Shown here piece after piece: positions 6,660 to 14,458 of a stretch of DNA of 18,229 nucleotides (positions are counted from its first letter, which is position 1; every line of letters begins with the position of its first letter). The stretch covers positions 1 to 18,229 of the forward strand of contig JAURFJ010000017.1 in assembly GCA_030834365.1 (NCBI GenBank). Reading direction: 5' to 3'. Under the pieces are notes generated by a model. The model worked only from the letters and a program-made list of their open reading frames with translations. It did not search any database and was not told where the DNA came from. This DNA is from Flavobacteriaceae bacterium. Lineage in GTDB: Bacteria > Bacteroidota > Bacteroidia > Flavobacteriales > Flavobacteriaceae. Position numbers and translations under genes: made by a program.

Positions 6660-8054
6660 ATGAAAGAAATTTCCTCTATTTGCTGCATTGGTGCCGGCTA
6701 TGTAGGTGGCCCAACAATGACGGTGATTGCCCATAAATGCCCCCACATCAAGGTTACGGTAGTCGATATAAATCCAGAGCGCATTTCTCGTTGGAATGCT
6801 GAAAATCTAGAAGAACTGCCCGTTTATGAGCCAGGGCTTGCCGAGCTAGTGCAACAGAGCCGGGGCAAAAACTTGTTCTTCTCTACCGAAGTTGAGAAAG
6901 CTATAGACGAGGCCGGCATGATTTTTATATCGGTCAATACACCGACTAAAACCTATGGTAAAGGTAAAGGTCAAGCAGCTGACTTAAAGTACATTGAACT
7001 TTCGGCAAGAACCATTGCAAAGGTAGCCACCAGTGATAAAATTGTAGTTGAGAAATCGACTTTGCCCGTTCGTACGGCTCAGGCACTGAAAAATATTTTA
7101 GAACATACAGGAAATGGGGTGAAATTCGAGATTCTTTCAAATCCAGAGTTTCTAGCAGAAGGAACGGCCATAGAAGATTTGCTGAACGCCGATCGCGTTC
7201 TTATAGGCGGAGACAATACACCTTCGGGTCAAGCCGCTAAAGACGCCTTATCGGCCATTTACGAACAGTGGCTTCCAAAAGAACGTATTTTGCAGACGAA
7301 TGTCTGGTCTTCTGAGCTTTCTAAATTAGTAGCTAATGCCTTTTTAGCTCAGCGCGTTTCTTCGATCAATGCCATTTCAGCACTATGTGAAAAAACCGAT
7401 GCCAATATAGACGAGGTGTCACGTGCCATTGGCCAAGACAGTCGAATTGGTCCAAAGTTTCTCAAGGCCTCGGTGGGCTTTGGTGGGTCATGTTTTCAAA
7501 AGGACATTCTCAATCTAGTGTATATCGCTAAGAGCTACGGCTTAGACGAGGTGGCTGATTATTGGGAACAGGTCATACTCATGAATGACTATCAGAAAAG
7601 GCGTTTTGCCGATCGCATCATCCGCACTCTTTACAATACCGTATCGGGCAAGAAAATTGCTTTTTTCGGATGGGCCTTCAAGAAAGACACCAACGACACG
7701 CGTGAGTCTGCTGCCATTTATATAGCTGATGCACTCATTGAAGAGCGTGCTCATATAACGGTATTTGACCCCAAGGTGACACGGGCTCAAATGCTCAACG
7801 ATCTCAATCAACTAGGAACACGAACGCTAGAGGAGAATGAGCAATACCTTACAGTGAGCAAAGACCCCTATCAGGCCGCTGACGCCGCTCATGCCATTGC
7901 CTTACTCACCGAATGGGACCAGTTTAAGACGCTTGACTACGAACGTATTTATGAAAAAATGCTCAAGCCAGCGTTCGTGTTTGACGGAAGACGCATACTG
8001 GAAAGAGAAAAGCTGAAGTCTTTAGGGTTTCGTATATATACCATAGGAGAATAA
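6660..8054 (+). CDS. ugd: UDP-glucose 6-dehydrogenase, animal-like type
   Basis: Cytoplasmic enzyme oxidising UDP-glucose to UDP-glucuronate with two NAD+ . It has 464 residues. The N-terminal Rossmann domain has GAGYVGGPT at 11-19 and VTVVDIN; the middle has SVNTPTKTYGKGKGQAADL, VEKSTLPVRTA and SNPEFLAEGTAI; the catalytic cysteine is about residue 278 in FGGSCFQKD; the C-terminal domain has FKKDTNDTRES and FDGRR. Several blocks (RGKNLFFST, AFLAQRVSSINAISALCE, KFLKASVGFGGSCFQKD) match vertebrate UGDH almost residue for residue as I remember it, more than they match the shorter bacterial Ugd/TuaD type. The C-terminal tail of the animal enzyme is absent. The epimerase gene starts 4 bases after the stop, so the pair is an operon for uronic-acid nucleotide sugars. 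Confidence 0.96.
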   Translation: MKEISSICCIGAGYVGGPTMTVIAHKCPHIKVTVVDINPERISRWNAENLEELPVYEPGLAELVQQSRGKNLFFSTEVEKAIDEAGMIFISVNTPTKTYGKGKGQAADLKYIELSARTIAKVATSDKIVVEKSTLPVRTAQALKNILEHTGNGVKFEILSNPEFLAEGTAIEDLLNADRVLIGGDNTPSGQAAKDALSAIYEQWLPKERILQTNVWSSELSKLVANAFLAQRVSSINAISALCEKTDANIDEVSRAIGQDSRIGPKFLKASVGFGGSCFQKDILNLVYIAKSYGLDEVADYWEQVILMNDYQKRRFADRIIRTLYNTVSGKKIAFFGWAFKKDTNDTRESAAIYIADALIEERAHITVFDPKVTRAQMLNDLNQLGTRTLEENEQYLTVSKDPYQAADAAHAIALLTEWDQFKTLDYERIYEKMLKPAFVFDGRRILEREKLKSLGFRIYTIGE

Positions 8055-8058
8055 AACG

Positions 8059-9072
8059 ATGACTATACTTGTCACCGGGTCTGCCGGATTTATCGGATAC
8101 CATCTAAGCAAAAAGCTTCTTGAGGCCAATCACCAAGTGATTGGCGTTGATAACATCAATGACTATTACAGCACTGAGCTGAAATACGCGCGCCTAGAGC
8201 AATTAGGTGTGGCGCGAGTCGATGCCGCCATTGATGGGTTAGAATGCAGTTCAGAACGCTATCCCAACTTTAAATTCATAAAGATTGAATTAGCTGATTC
8301 TGACGCAGTAAAACAATTATTTAAGAAATACACCTTCGACAAGGTTTGTCATTTGGCCGCCCAAGCAGGGGTTCGCTACAGCATCGAAAACCCCGAAGTA
8401 TATATCCAAAGTAATTTAGTGGCCTTCGGTCATTTGTTAGAAGCTGTAAGGCATAACCATGTGGATCATTTGGTATACGCAAGCAGCTCAAGTGTGTATG
8501 GAGAGAGCCAAGAAGTTCCATTTAGCGTAACCCAGCGGGTCGATCATCCGATTAGTCTATACGCGGCTACCAAAAAGGCGAATGAATTAATGGCTCATAC
8601 TTATAGTCACCTTTATGAGATCACGACAACCGGACTGCGTTTCTTTACCGTTTACGGCCCTTGGGGAAGACCCGATATGGCCTATTACCTGTTTACTAAG
8701 GCCATTTTGAGCGATAAGCCCATCAACGTCTTCAATAACGGAGAAATGAAGCGTGATTTCACCTATATCGACGATATCGTAGAAGGTGTTCAACGCATCA
8801 TCGAACAGCCAATTGTAAATCGAGAATGCTATAAGATTTACAATATTGGAAACAGTCGATCCGAAAAATTAGCTGACTTCATAGAAACTCTCGAAAAGCA
8901 TCTGGGAAAAAAAGCAAAAAAGAACCTATTACCCATGCAACCCGGAGATGTAAGTCAAACCTTTGCTGATGTCAGTGCACTGCAATCAGATTACGGTTAT
9001 TCTCCAAACACCACCATAGATGAAGGACTCAAGCAGTTTGCTAATTGGTACTTGAAAACTAAGATGGGTTAA
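8059..9072 (+). CDS. NAD-dependent epimerase, likely UDP-glucuronate 4-epimerase
   Basis: Extended short-chain dehydrogenase of 337 residues. The NAD site GSAGFIG is at 7-13, followed by VDNINDYYS, typical of UDP-glucuronate epimerases (CapI/GAE group). The catalytic set is the serine in YASSSSVYG and Tyr168/Lys172 in LYAATKKANE; GLRFFTVYGPWGRPDMA and KRDFTYIDDIVEG follow, also typical of this group. It would interconvert UDP-glucuronate and UDP-galacturonate. The gene directly follows ugd (4-base gap), which makes its substrate, strongly supporting this call over UDP-glucose or dTDP-sugar epimerases. The stop TAA (9070-9072) directly abuts the stop of the opposing bshA gene, with no base between them. 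Confidence 0.9.
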   Translation: MTILVTGSAGFIGYHLSKKLLEANHQVIGVDNINDYYSTELKYARLEQLGVARVDAAIDGLECSSERYPNFKFIKIELADSDAVKQLFKKYTFDKVCHLAAQAGVRYSIENPEVYIQSNLVAFGHLLEAVRHNHVDHLVYASSSSVYGESQEVPFSVTQRVDHPISLYAATKKANELMAHTYSHLYEITTTGLRFFTVYGPWGRPDMAYYLFTKAILSDKPINVFNNGEMKRDFTYIDDIVEGVQRIIEQPIVNRECYKIYNIGNSRSEKLADFIETLEKHLGKKAKKNLLPMQPGDVSQTFADVSALQSDYGYSPNTTIDEGLKQFANWYLKTKMG

Positions 9073-10218
9073 CTAGTCTTGGTCGCGGTGTCTTGACTCA
9101 TAGGCGCTCTCGTATAAACGCTCATAAATAGGCACGATTTCAGGTAAATCAAAGCGCTTAGCAGATTCAAGTGCGTTCGCCTTCATACTGCGCAAAAGTT
9201 CCTTGTCTTGCGCTAGATTTATTGCATAGGCGCTCATTTGTTCTACATCACCCACCTCGCACACATATCCCGTTTTTCCGTGAATATTTACCTCGGGTAA
9301 TCCTCCGGCGTTTGAAGAAATCACAGCTGTTTTGTTCGCCATGGCCTCCAGCGCTGCAAGCCCAAAACTCTCTTCCGATGACGGAAGCAAAAAGATGTCT
9401 GACATGCACAATACTTTGTCAATTTCCACGCTATTACCTAAAAATTTCACCTTGTTATAGACCCCTTTCTGCTTGGCTAGTCGCTCGGCCTTTATGCGCT
9501 CGGGGCCCTCGCCTACCATAATAAGTACAGAAGGTTGGTGCTCATTTACTCGCGCGAATACCTCAACCACGTCTTCGACCCGCTTAACCGCCCTGAAATT
9601 GCTGACATGGGTAAATATAATCTCGGTCTGAAGTGCCATAAGGGTTCGGTCACAAGGTTCCTTGGCCTTTTCGATATAACGCTGAATATCGATGAAGTTA
9701 GGAATGACTTCAATCTCTTTTTGAATATCAAACATGGCATAAGTCGTATCTCTAAGACTCTTTGAAACCGCAGTTACTCGATCTGATTTGTTGATACTGA
9801 AGGTAACTGCTGTTCGGTAAAACGGATGACTTCCTACTAAGGTGATATCCGTTCCATGCAGTGTAGTGATCATAGGAATTAAAATACCCTCCTCTTTCAG
9901 CATCTTCTTGGCCATATATCCCGCATAGGCATGGGGAATGGCATAATGCACGTGTAAGAGTTCTATCTGATAGGCTTTAATGGTATCGACTAGTTTACTC
10001 GATAACGCCAAATCATAGGGCTGATGTTTAAAGAGCGGATATTCTGGTACATCGACCTCGTGGTAATAGATATTCTTCTCAAGTAAGGCAAGTCGAACAG
10101 GTTGGCTATAGGTGATGAAATGAATCTCATGACCCTTTAGGGCAAGGGCCATACCCAATTCTGTGGCTACAACTCCACTGCCCCCAAAAGTTGGGTAACA
10201 CACAATAGCAATTCTCAT
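9073..10218 (-). CDS. bshA: N-acetyl-alpha-D-glucosaminyl L-malate synthase BshA
   Basis: GT4-family glycosyltransferase of 381 residues that joins GlcNAc from UDP-GlcNAc to L-malate, the first step of bacillithiol synthesis. The N-terminus RIAIVCYPTFGGSGVVATEL and HFITYSQPVRL is diagnostic of BshA. HVHYAIPHAYAGYMAK and TTLHGTDITLVGSHP follow. The C-terminal donor domain has FLGNSVEIDKVL and the EX7E motif in EESFGLAALEAMANKTAVI. The ATG at 10218 is preceded by a palindromic promoter-like element at 10226-10243. The gene is last in a run of minus-strand genes, 38 bases after the GH3 fusion gene. The other bacillithiol genes (bshB, bshC) are not in the window. Confidence 0.94.
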   Translation of the reverse strand: MRIAIVCYPTFGGSGVVATELGMALALKGHEIHFITYSQPVRLALLEKNIYYHEVDVPEYPLFKHQPYDLALSSKLVDTIKAYQIELLHVHYAIPHAYAGYMAKKMLKEEGILIPMITTLHGTDITLVGSHPFYRTAVTFSINKSDRVTAVSKSLRDTTYAMFDIQKEIEVIPNFIDIQRYIEKAKEPCDRTLMALQTEIIFTHVSNFRAVKRVEDVVEVFARVNEHQPSVLIMVGEGPERIKAERLAKQKGVYNKVKFLGNSVEIDKVLCMSDIFLLPSSEESFGLAALEAMANKTAVISSNAGGLPEVNIHGKTGYVCEVGDVEQMSAYAINLAQDKELLRSMKANALESAKRFDLPEIVPIYERLYESAYESRHRDQD

Positions 10219-10225
10219 GTTCGGA

Positions 10226-10243
10226 TATCTTTGGTCAAAGATA
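10226..10243. promoter_or_regulatory. Palindrome containing -7 boxes on both strands, upstream of bshA
   Basis: TATCTTTG, two central bases GT, then CAAAGATA: perfect 8-base arms. On the minus strand 10243-10236 reads TATCTTTG, an exact TAnnTTTG box 17 bases before the bshA ATG. The same box occurs on the plus strand. It could be a symmetric regulator-binding site over the bshA promoter, or a small hairpin at the end of the GH3 transcript. Confidence 0.5.
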
Positions 10244-10256
10244 CCATTTCTGTTTG

Positions 10257-13175
10257 CTAGTAAAGTCGAGCGTCGTAAATGGCTTGCTGAATGGCTGTGC
10301 GCATATCGGTTGAACCTAATAGGTTGTTATCCATAGACGGATAGGTTCGATTCGACACAAAAACATACGAAATTTGAGTGTCGGGGTCTGCCCAAGCGTA
10401 AATTCCGGTAAACCCGAAGTGACCAAAAGAATTGCGCGATACGCATCCGCAGGTCGACCCTCTACCCTCAAGTTGAGGCTTATCGAAACCAACTCCTCTT
10501 CGGTTGTTGCTGTTGCAGTAGTAACAGGTATTAAACCTTCGAATCGTTTCTGGATTCAAAAAGCGCGTCTCTGCATATACCCCGCCCTGCAAATACATCT
10601 GCATGATTTTAGTCAAGTCGTTAGCGTTGCTGAATAATCCGGCATGACCACTGACTCCTCCCAACATAGCGGCACCCATATCATGTACGTAGCCTTGAAT
10701 CGTGTCTTGCCTAAAATAGCGATCAATTTCTGAAGGAACAATCTGAGATTTAGCAAAACGCTTCAACGGATGATAACCCGAAAAGGTGGCGCCAATGGGT
10801 TTGTACAAAAAGGCTTGTATCTGTTCTTCAAAGGGGGCGTCTGGACGCCCCAGGCGCTTGGCTATCAAATAATACGGAAGATCGCTGTAGCGGTAGGTTT
10901 TAGACTCAAGAGAAACATTGAAAATGGTATCAAAAATCGCTTTGTCGTATTCTTTTATTAAAAACAAGGAATCGGCAACCCGTGTAGGATAATCGGTTGA
11001 ATAGGTCTGGGCATATAAAGTTCTGTCTGGCTGCTGTTCAAGATCTAATGTTTCTTTATAAAACGGGATCCAGGCCGGAAGACGCGCATTATGAGAGAGC
11101 GCTGATATCAGGTTCACATCACCTATAGGCTTGTCGCGTAGAGCAGCGAACCAGTCTTTAAAGCGGTCAGAGAGTGAAAGCTCTCCTTCTTCAGTCGCTT
11201 TCATGACCAAGGGCAAGGTCGCGGCAATCTTGGTCACCGAGGCCACATCGTATACTGAACTCCACTGCACAGGCTGTTTTTTGCTGTAGGTGTGATACCC
11301 GAAATTTCGCTCATATACCACTTTTGCATTTCGGCTTACTATGATTTGCCCGCCTGGACTCATCTGCTGGTTGAGAATTTCATCAATGAGGGAATCTACC
11401 TTTGCCAAACGCTGTGATGAAAAACCTTCACGCTCAGGAACAGTAGAGTAGCTAAGTAAGGGATGGTCGCTGGTCTCAATGCTGCCCAACTGTTGGCCAG
11501 AAACCTCTATTTCAACCGGCAAAACGCCCTTGCTTGGCAACGCGCCAAACAAGATCTGCGCCAACGCTCTTTGCGACTCTTCTCTATTTTGATACCCCAC
11601 AACCAGCGCGTCTGGAGCACGATCCAATTGCAGATCAAAAAGGGTGTAGGGCGTGCCAAAATGGGCCAGTACAAGCGGAGTATCAGCCTCACTTAATTGA
11701 CGAATCAAGCCCCAATCTTCTTCACTGATCTTACTGTTTTTCCAAGGCGTGTCGGTGTTGCCAAAATGCCCCACTATAATAGCCGCATAGTCTTCGGTGT
11801 TCAAAGTATTGAGCTGATCGACCCTAACCGATTTAATCTGGGCATAGCGCTGCAACATTTCAGAAAATACAGTAGATCGATTGGCCTGTTCTCCAACGGC
11901 CACAAAAAGGTACGACTGATCGAGATTAAGGGGCAGTAGGTCTTCTGAATTAAGTACCGTGGTTATAGCCGCCTCGTAGATTTCCTCAGTGAGTAACTTA
12001 TCGGCTGTAGCGTTAAGCACCGAGGCTAAATCGTCAGTCGAAATGGGTTCAAATCGATTCAATCCGACCACATACTTGGCCTTAAGGATCTTTTTCACCG
12101 AATGGGCCAGACGTTCTTCGGTCAACCGTCCGCTGGCATAGGCCGCTTTAAGTGCCTCAATAGAAGCGGCACTATTCTCTGGGTACAATAAAATATCTGC
12201 TCCTGCTAACAAGGCCTCTAGGGCCACCTGATCGACATTTACGTATTTACTAACTCCCTTCATGTTTAGAGCGTCAGTGACCACTAGCCCCTGATACCCC
12301 ATCTGTTCTTGAAGTAATTCGGTGCTCACTTTGTATGATAGTGAGGCAGGAGTAGTAAGGCTTCCTGTAATAGACTCAAGCGCGATATGAGCCACCATTA
12401 CCGATGCAATATCTGCTTCAATCAAGGCCTTAAATGGAAGCAACTCCTCGCGCTCTAAACGCTCCCTATCAGCGGTAATAACAGGTAAATTGAGATGAGA
12501 GTCTGTGGCCGTATCGCCGTGACCCGGAAAGTGTTTAGCTGATCCTAAGACGCCTTGGCTTTGCATTCCTTTAGCCAGGGCTACCGAGAGCTCACTGACA
12601 CGCTCAGGGCGGCTCCCAAATGAGCGGTTACCGATAATAGGGTTGCGGGGATCACTATTCACATCGGCCACCGGCGCATAATTCATATGCACCCCAATAC
12701 GCTTGGCGTGCTCAGCCAATCGTTCGCCTACCCTATAGATTAGCTGATCGTCTTGAACGGCCCCTAGGGTCATGTTATACGGAAAAGCGTAGCTATCTTT
12801 CAACCGCATAGCAAGACCCCATTCAGCATCCATGGTGACCAGTAGTTTGGTATCTGACAGCGACTGATAATGATTCGTCAACTTCACCTGAGTAAGGGGA
12901 TCCCCAACCGAAAAAAGCAGTCCACCAATGGCGTGTTTTTCAATCAATGCTTCAATGCGCTGCCGTTCGCTATCAGCTCCTTTAGAGTCTGTAAAGACAA
13001 AGATCAACTGCCCTATTCGCTCATCTAGCGTCATCGACTGATATATCAAATCAACCCATTGTTGTTGCGCCGCGAAATTCTCAGCCCGCAGTGGATCATT
13101 CGAAGCGGTCGTTTGAGCGCTAACTGCTTTTAAGAAGATTAGGCTTAAAAAGCTGAAATAAATAAAGTGTTTCAT
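10257..13175 (-). CDS. Secreted GH3 beta-N-acetylglucosaminidase fused to a serine beta-lactamase-type domain
   Basis: A 972-residue exported protein. Residues 1-20 form a signal peptide (ending KAVSAQ). The GH3 domain (about 35-370) is of the NagZ type, with KHFPGHGDTATDSH at 214-227 and the nucleophile Asp301 in VVTDALNMKG; such enzymes remove beta-linked GlcNAc from peptidoglycan fragments. A GH3 C-terminal-like region follows (about 400-570). The last part (about 585-972) is a class C beta-lactamase/DD-peptidase fold with SVTK (Ser646, Lys649), Tyr-Ser-Asp at 763-765 and HFGFTG at 919-924. This fusion is known in Bacteroidota. Four cysteines (884, 887, 909, 911) form two close pairs just before HFGFTG. 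The gene starts 1 base after the upstream gene and lies in the amidase-led cluster, fitting peptidoglycan turnover. The substrate of the second domain is unknown. Confidence 0.95.
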   Translation of the reverse strand: MKHFIYFSFLSLIFLKAVSAQTTASNDPLRAENFAAQQQWVDLIYQSMTLDERIGQLIFVFTDSKGADSERQRIEALIEKHAIGGLLFSVGDPLTQVKLTNHYQSLSDTKLLVTMDAEWGLAMRLKDSYAFPYNMTLGAVQDDQLIYRVGERLAEHAKRIGVHMNYAPVADVNSDPRNPIIGNRSFGSRPERVSELSVALAKGMQSQGVLGSAKHFPGHGDTATDSHLNLPVITADRERLEREELLPFKALIEADIASVMVAHIALESITGSLTTPASLSYKVSTELLQEQMGYQGLVVTDALNMKGVSKYVNVDQVALEALLAGADILLYPENSAASIEALKAAYASGRLTEERLAHSVKKILKAKYVVGLNRFEPISTDDLASVLNATADKLLTEEIYEAAITTVLNSEDLLPLNLDQSYLFVAVGEQANRSTVFSEMLQRYAQIKSVRVDQLNTLNTEDYAAIIVGHFGNTDTPWKNSKISEEDWGLIRQLSEADTPLVLAHFGTPYTLFDLQLDRAPDALVVGYQNREESQRALAQILFGALPSKGVLPVEIEVSGQQLGSIETSDHPLLSYSTVPEREGFSSQRLAKVDSLIDEILNQQMSPGGQIIVSRNAKVVYERNFGYHTYSKKQPVQWSSVYDVASVTKIAATLPLVMKATEEGELSLSDRFKDWFAALRDKPIGDVNLISALSHNARLPAWIPFYKETLDLEQQPDRTLYAQTYSTDYPTRVADSLFLIKEYDKAIFDTIFNVSLESKTYRYSDLPYYLIAKRLGRPDAPFEEQIQAFLYKPIGATFSGYHPLKRFAKSQIVPSEIDRYFRQDTIQGYVHDMGAAMLGGVSGHAGLFSNANDLTKIMQMYLQGGVYAETRFLNPETIRRFNTCYYCNSNNRRGVGFDKPQLEGRGSTCGCVSRNSFGHFGFTGIYAWADPDTQISYVFVSNRTYPSMDNNLLGSTDMRTAIQQAIYDARLY

Positions 13176-13176
13176 A

Positions 13177-13659
13177 TTAAAAATAGCGCTGATGCCAGCT
13201 TTCTTGAGCCGTGACTTCCCAATGAGACTCGAATTCTGACTTTGTAGTTACCAGATTATTAAACACAATGGTGTCAGGAGTAACCGATCGGTTCTTTACT
13301 AACGCCTTAAACTCGGGTATGCTTTTATGCACAAAATATTCCCCTTGTTTAAACGTCACATTCATTTTGTCAAGTAGCACCTTAGAAAAATCCGCCTCAA
13401 TCTGTTGAATAAAACGAACCGAGCTGTCAATGGAGCAACCCGACACTTGAGTACTCTCTGTTTCTACCGCCAAGACAATAAAGCGCCTGTACTTAATAAG
13501 AAAGGAGGCTTTTAGCGGATTATTATGGGCCACCCAGCCGTTGACAAAGGTTTCAAGTTGGTGTTCTAGTGAAGGCAAGGCGCTTTCGTTAAAAGGGGTG
13601 TCTGACGGATAAATCCATATTCTAGCCGTATCGTCTAGCTGATCAAAGGGTACATACAT
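13177..13659 (-). CDS. Conserved 160-residue Bacteroidota protein of unknown function
   Basis: Small soluble protein beginning MYVPFDQLDDTARIWIYPSD. It has a central SGCSIDSSVRFIQQIE with a single cysteine at 75, then MNVTFKQGEYFVHK, TIVFNNLVTTKSEFE and a C-terminus ESWHQRYF. I recognise the pattern as a family found across Flavobacteriales that is often labelled ABC transporter ATPase. That label is not supported here: there is no Walker A, no ABC signature and no Walker B, and the protein is far too short. No signal peptide or membrane helix is visible. It lies between the CCG-domain Fe-S gene (5-base gap) and the GH3 fusion (1-base gap), so it is surely expressed with them. Its function is not known. 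Confidence 0.85.
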   Translation of the reverse strand: MYVPFDQLDDTARIWIYPSDTPFNESALPSLEHQLETFVNGWVAHNNPLKASFLIKYRRFIVLAVETESTQVSGCSIDSSVRFIQQIEADFSKVLLDKMNVTFKQGEYFVHKSIPEFKALVKNRSVTPDTIVFNNLVTTKSEFESHWEVTAQESWHQRYF

Positions 13660-13664
13660 AGCTT

Positions 13665-14447
13665 CTATAAATCTTTAGCCTCGGCAATAAGTTGTGCGAT
13701 GTCTTTAACACTGACAGCGGCTCCTTTTTGTGTCATGCCGTCGTTTAGCATGGTACTGCAAAACGGGCAAGCCGCCGCTACCAAGTCGGTTTGGGTCTCT
13801 AAAACCTCTTCGCTACGCGCTATATTGATGTCTTTATTTCCTTTCTCAGGCTCTTTAAACATTTGGGCTCCCCCAGCTCCACAGCAGAGGGCATCTTTTT
13901 TGCAGCGCCTCATTTCTACGAGCTCTGCGTCAAGCTTCTCAATAAGTGCTCTAGGAGCCTCATAGATTTCATTTGCCCTGCCTAGGTAGCATGGATCGTG
14001 ATAGGTGATGCGCTTTCCTTTGAAGGTGCCCCCGTTTAGGGTAAGCCTACCTTCTTCTATGAGCTGTTTTAAAAATTCGGTATGGTGCAGCACTTGGTAG
14101 GTTCCGCCTAAAGCAGGGTATTCGTTCTTTAGAGTATTAAAACAATGCGGACAAGTCGTGACAATGCTTTTTACCCCATAGCCATTAAGCACCTCTATAT
14201 TTGATAGGGCCTGCATTTGAAATAAAAATTCGTTTCCAGAGCGCTTAGCCGGATCACCGCTGCACGACTCCTCTTGACCCAGCACGGCAAAAGAAACCTT
14301 AGCGTTAACAAGCAACTTCGCAAATGCCTTGGTAACCTTTTTGGCTCGATCGTCGAAGCTTCCTGCACAACCTACCCAAAAGAGCACTTCTGGAACCTCT
14401 TCTGTGCTTAGACATTCAGCCATTGTTCTTATGTGTAAATCAGCCAT
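13665..14447 (-). CDS. CCG-domain Fe-S protein (HdrB/GlpC/LutA-like)
   Basis: Cytoplasmic Fe-S or redox protein of 260 residues with two cysteine-rich CCG modules. Module 1 has Cys27 (VGCAGSFDD), Cys62 (ESCSGDP) and CPHC at 99-102. Module 2 has Cys153 (HDPCYLGR), CCGAGG from 188 and CPFC at 227-230. These modules hold an unusual Fe-S cluster in heterodisulfide reductase HdrB and occur in glycolate, lactate and glycerol-3-phosphate oxidoreductases. No dehydrogenase or flavin subunit is in the window, so the substrate is unknown. The start is 11 bases after the stop of the membrane Fe-S gene, which is likely its electron partner. A quinone-linked or heterodisulfide-type oxidoreductase are both possible. 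Confidence 0.87.
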   Translation of the reverse strand: MADLHIRTMAECLSTEEVPEVLFWVGCAGSFDDRAKKVTKAFAKLLVNAKVSFAVLGQEESCSGDPAKRSGNEFLFQMQALSNIEVLNGYGVKSIVTTCPHCFNTLKNEYPALGGTYQVLHHTEFLKQLIEEGRLTLNGGTFKGKRITYHDPCYLGRANEIYEAPRALIEKLDAELVEMRRCKKDALCCGAGGAQMFKEPEKGNKDINIARSEEVLETQTDLVAAACPFCSTMLNDGMTQKGAAVSVKDIAQLIAEAKDL

Positions 14448-14458
14448 TTATCGCGTTA

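Noticed and set aside
11463..11939. Several open frames on both strands inside the GH3 fusion gene
   Set aside because: They lie within a continuous 972-codon gene with clear motifs; they are by-products of its base composition.
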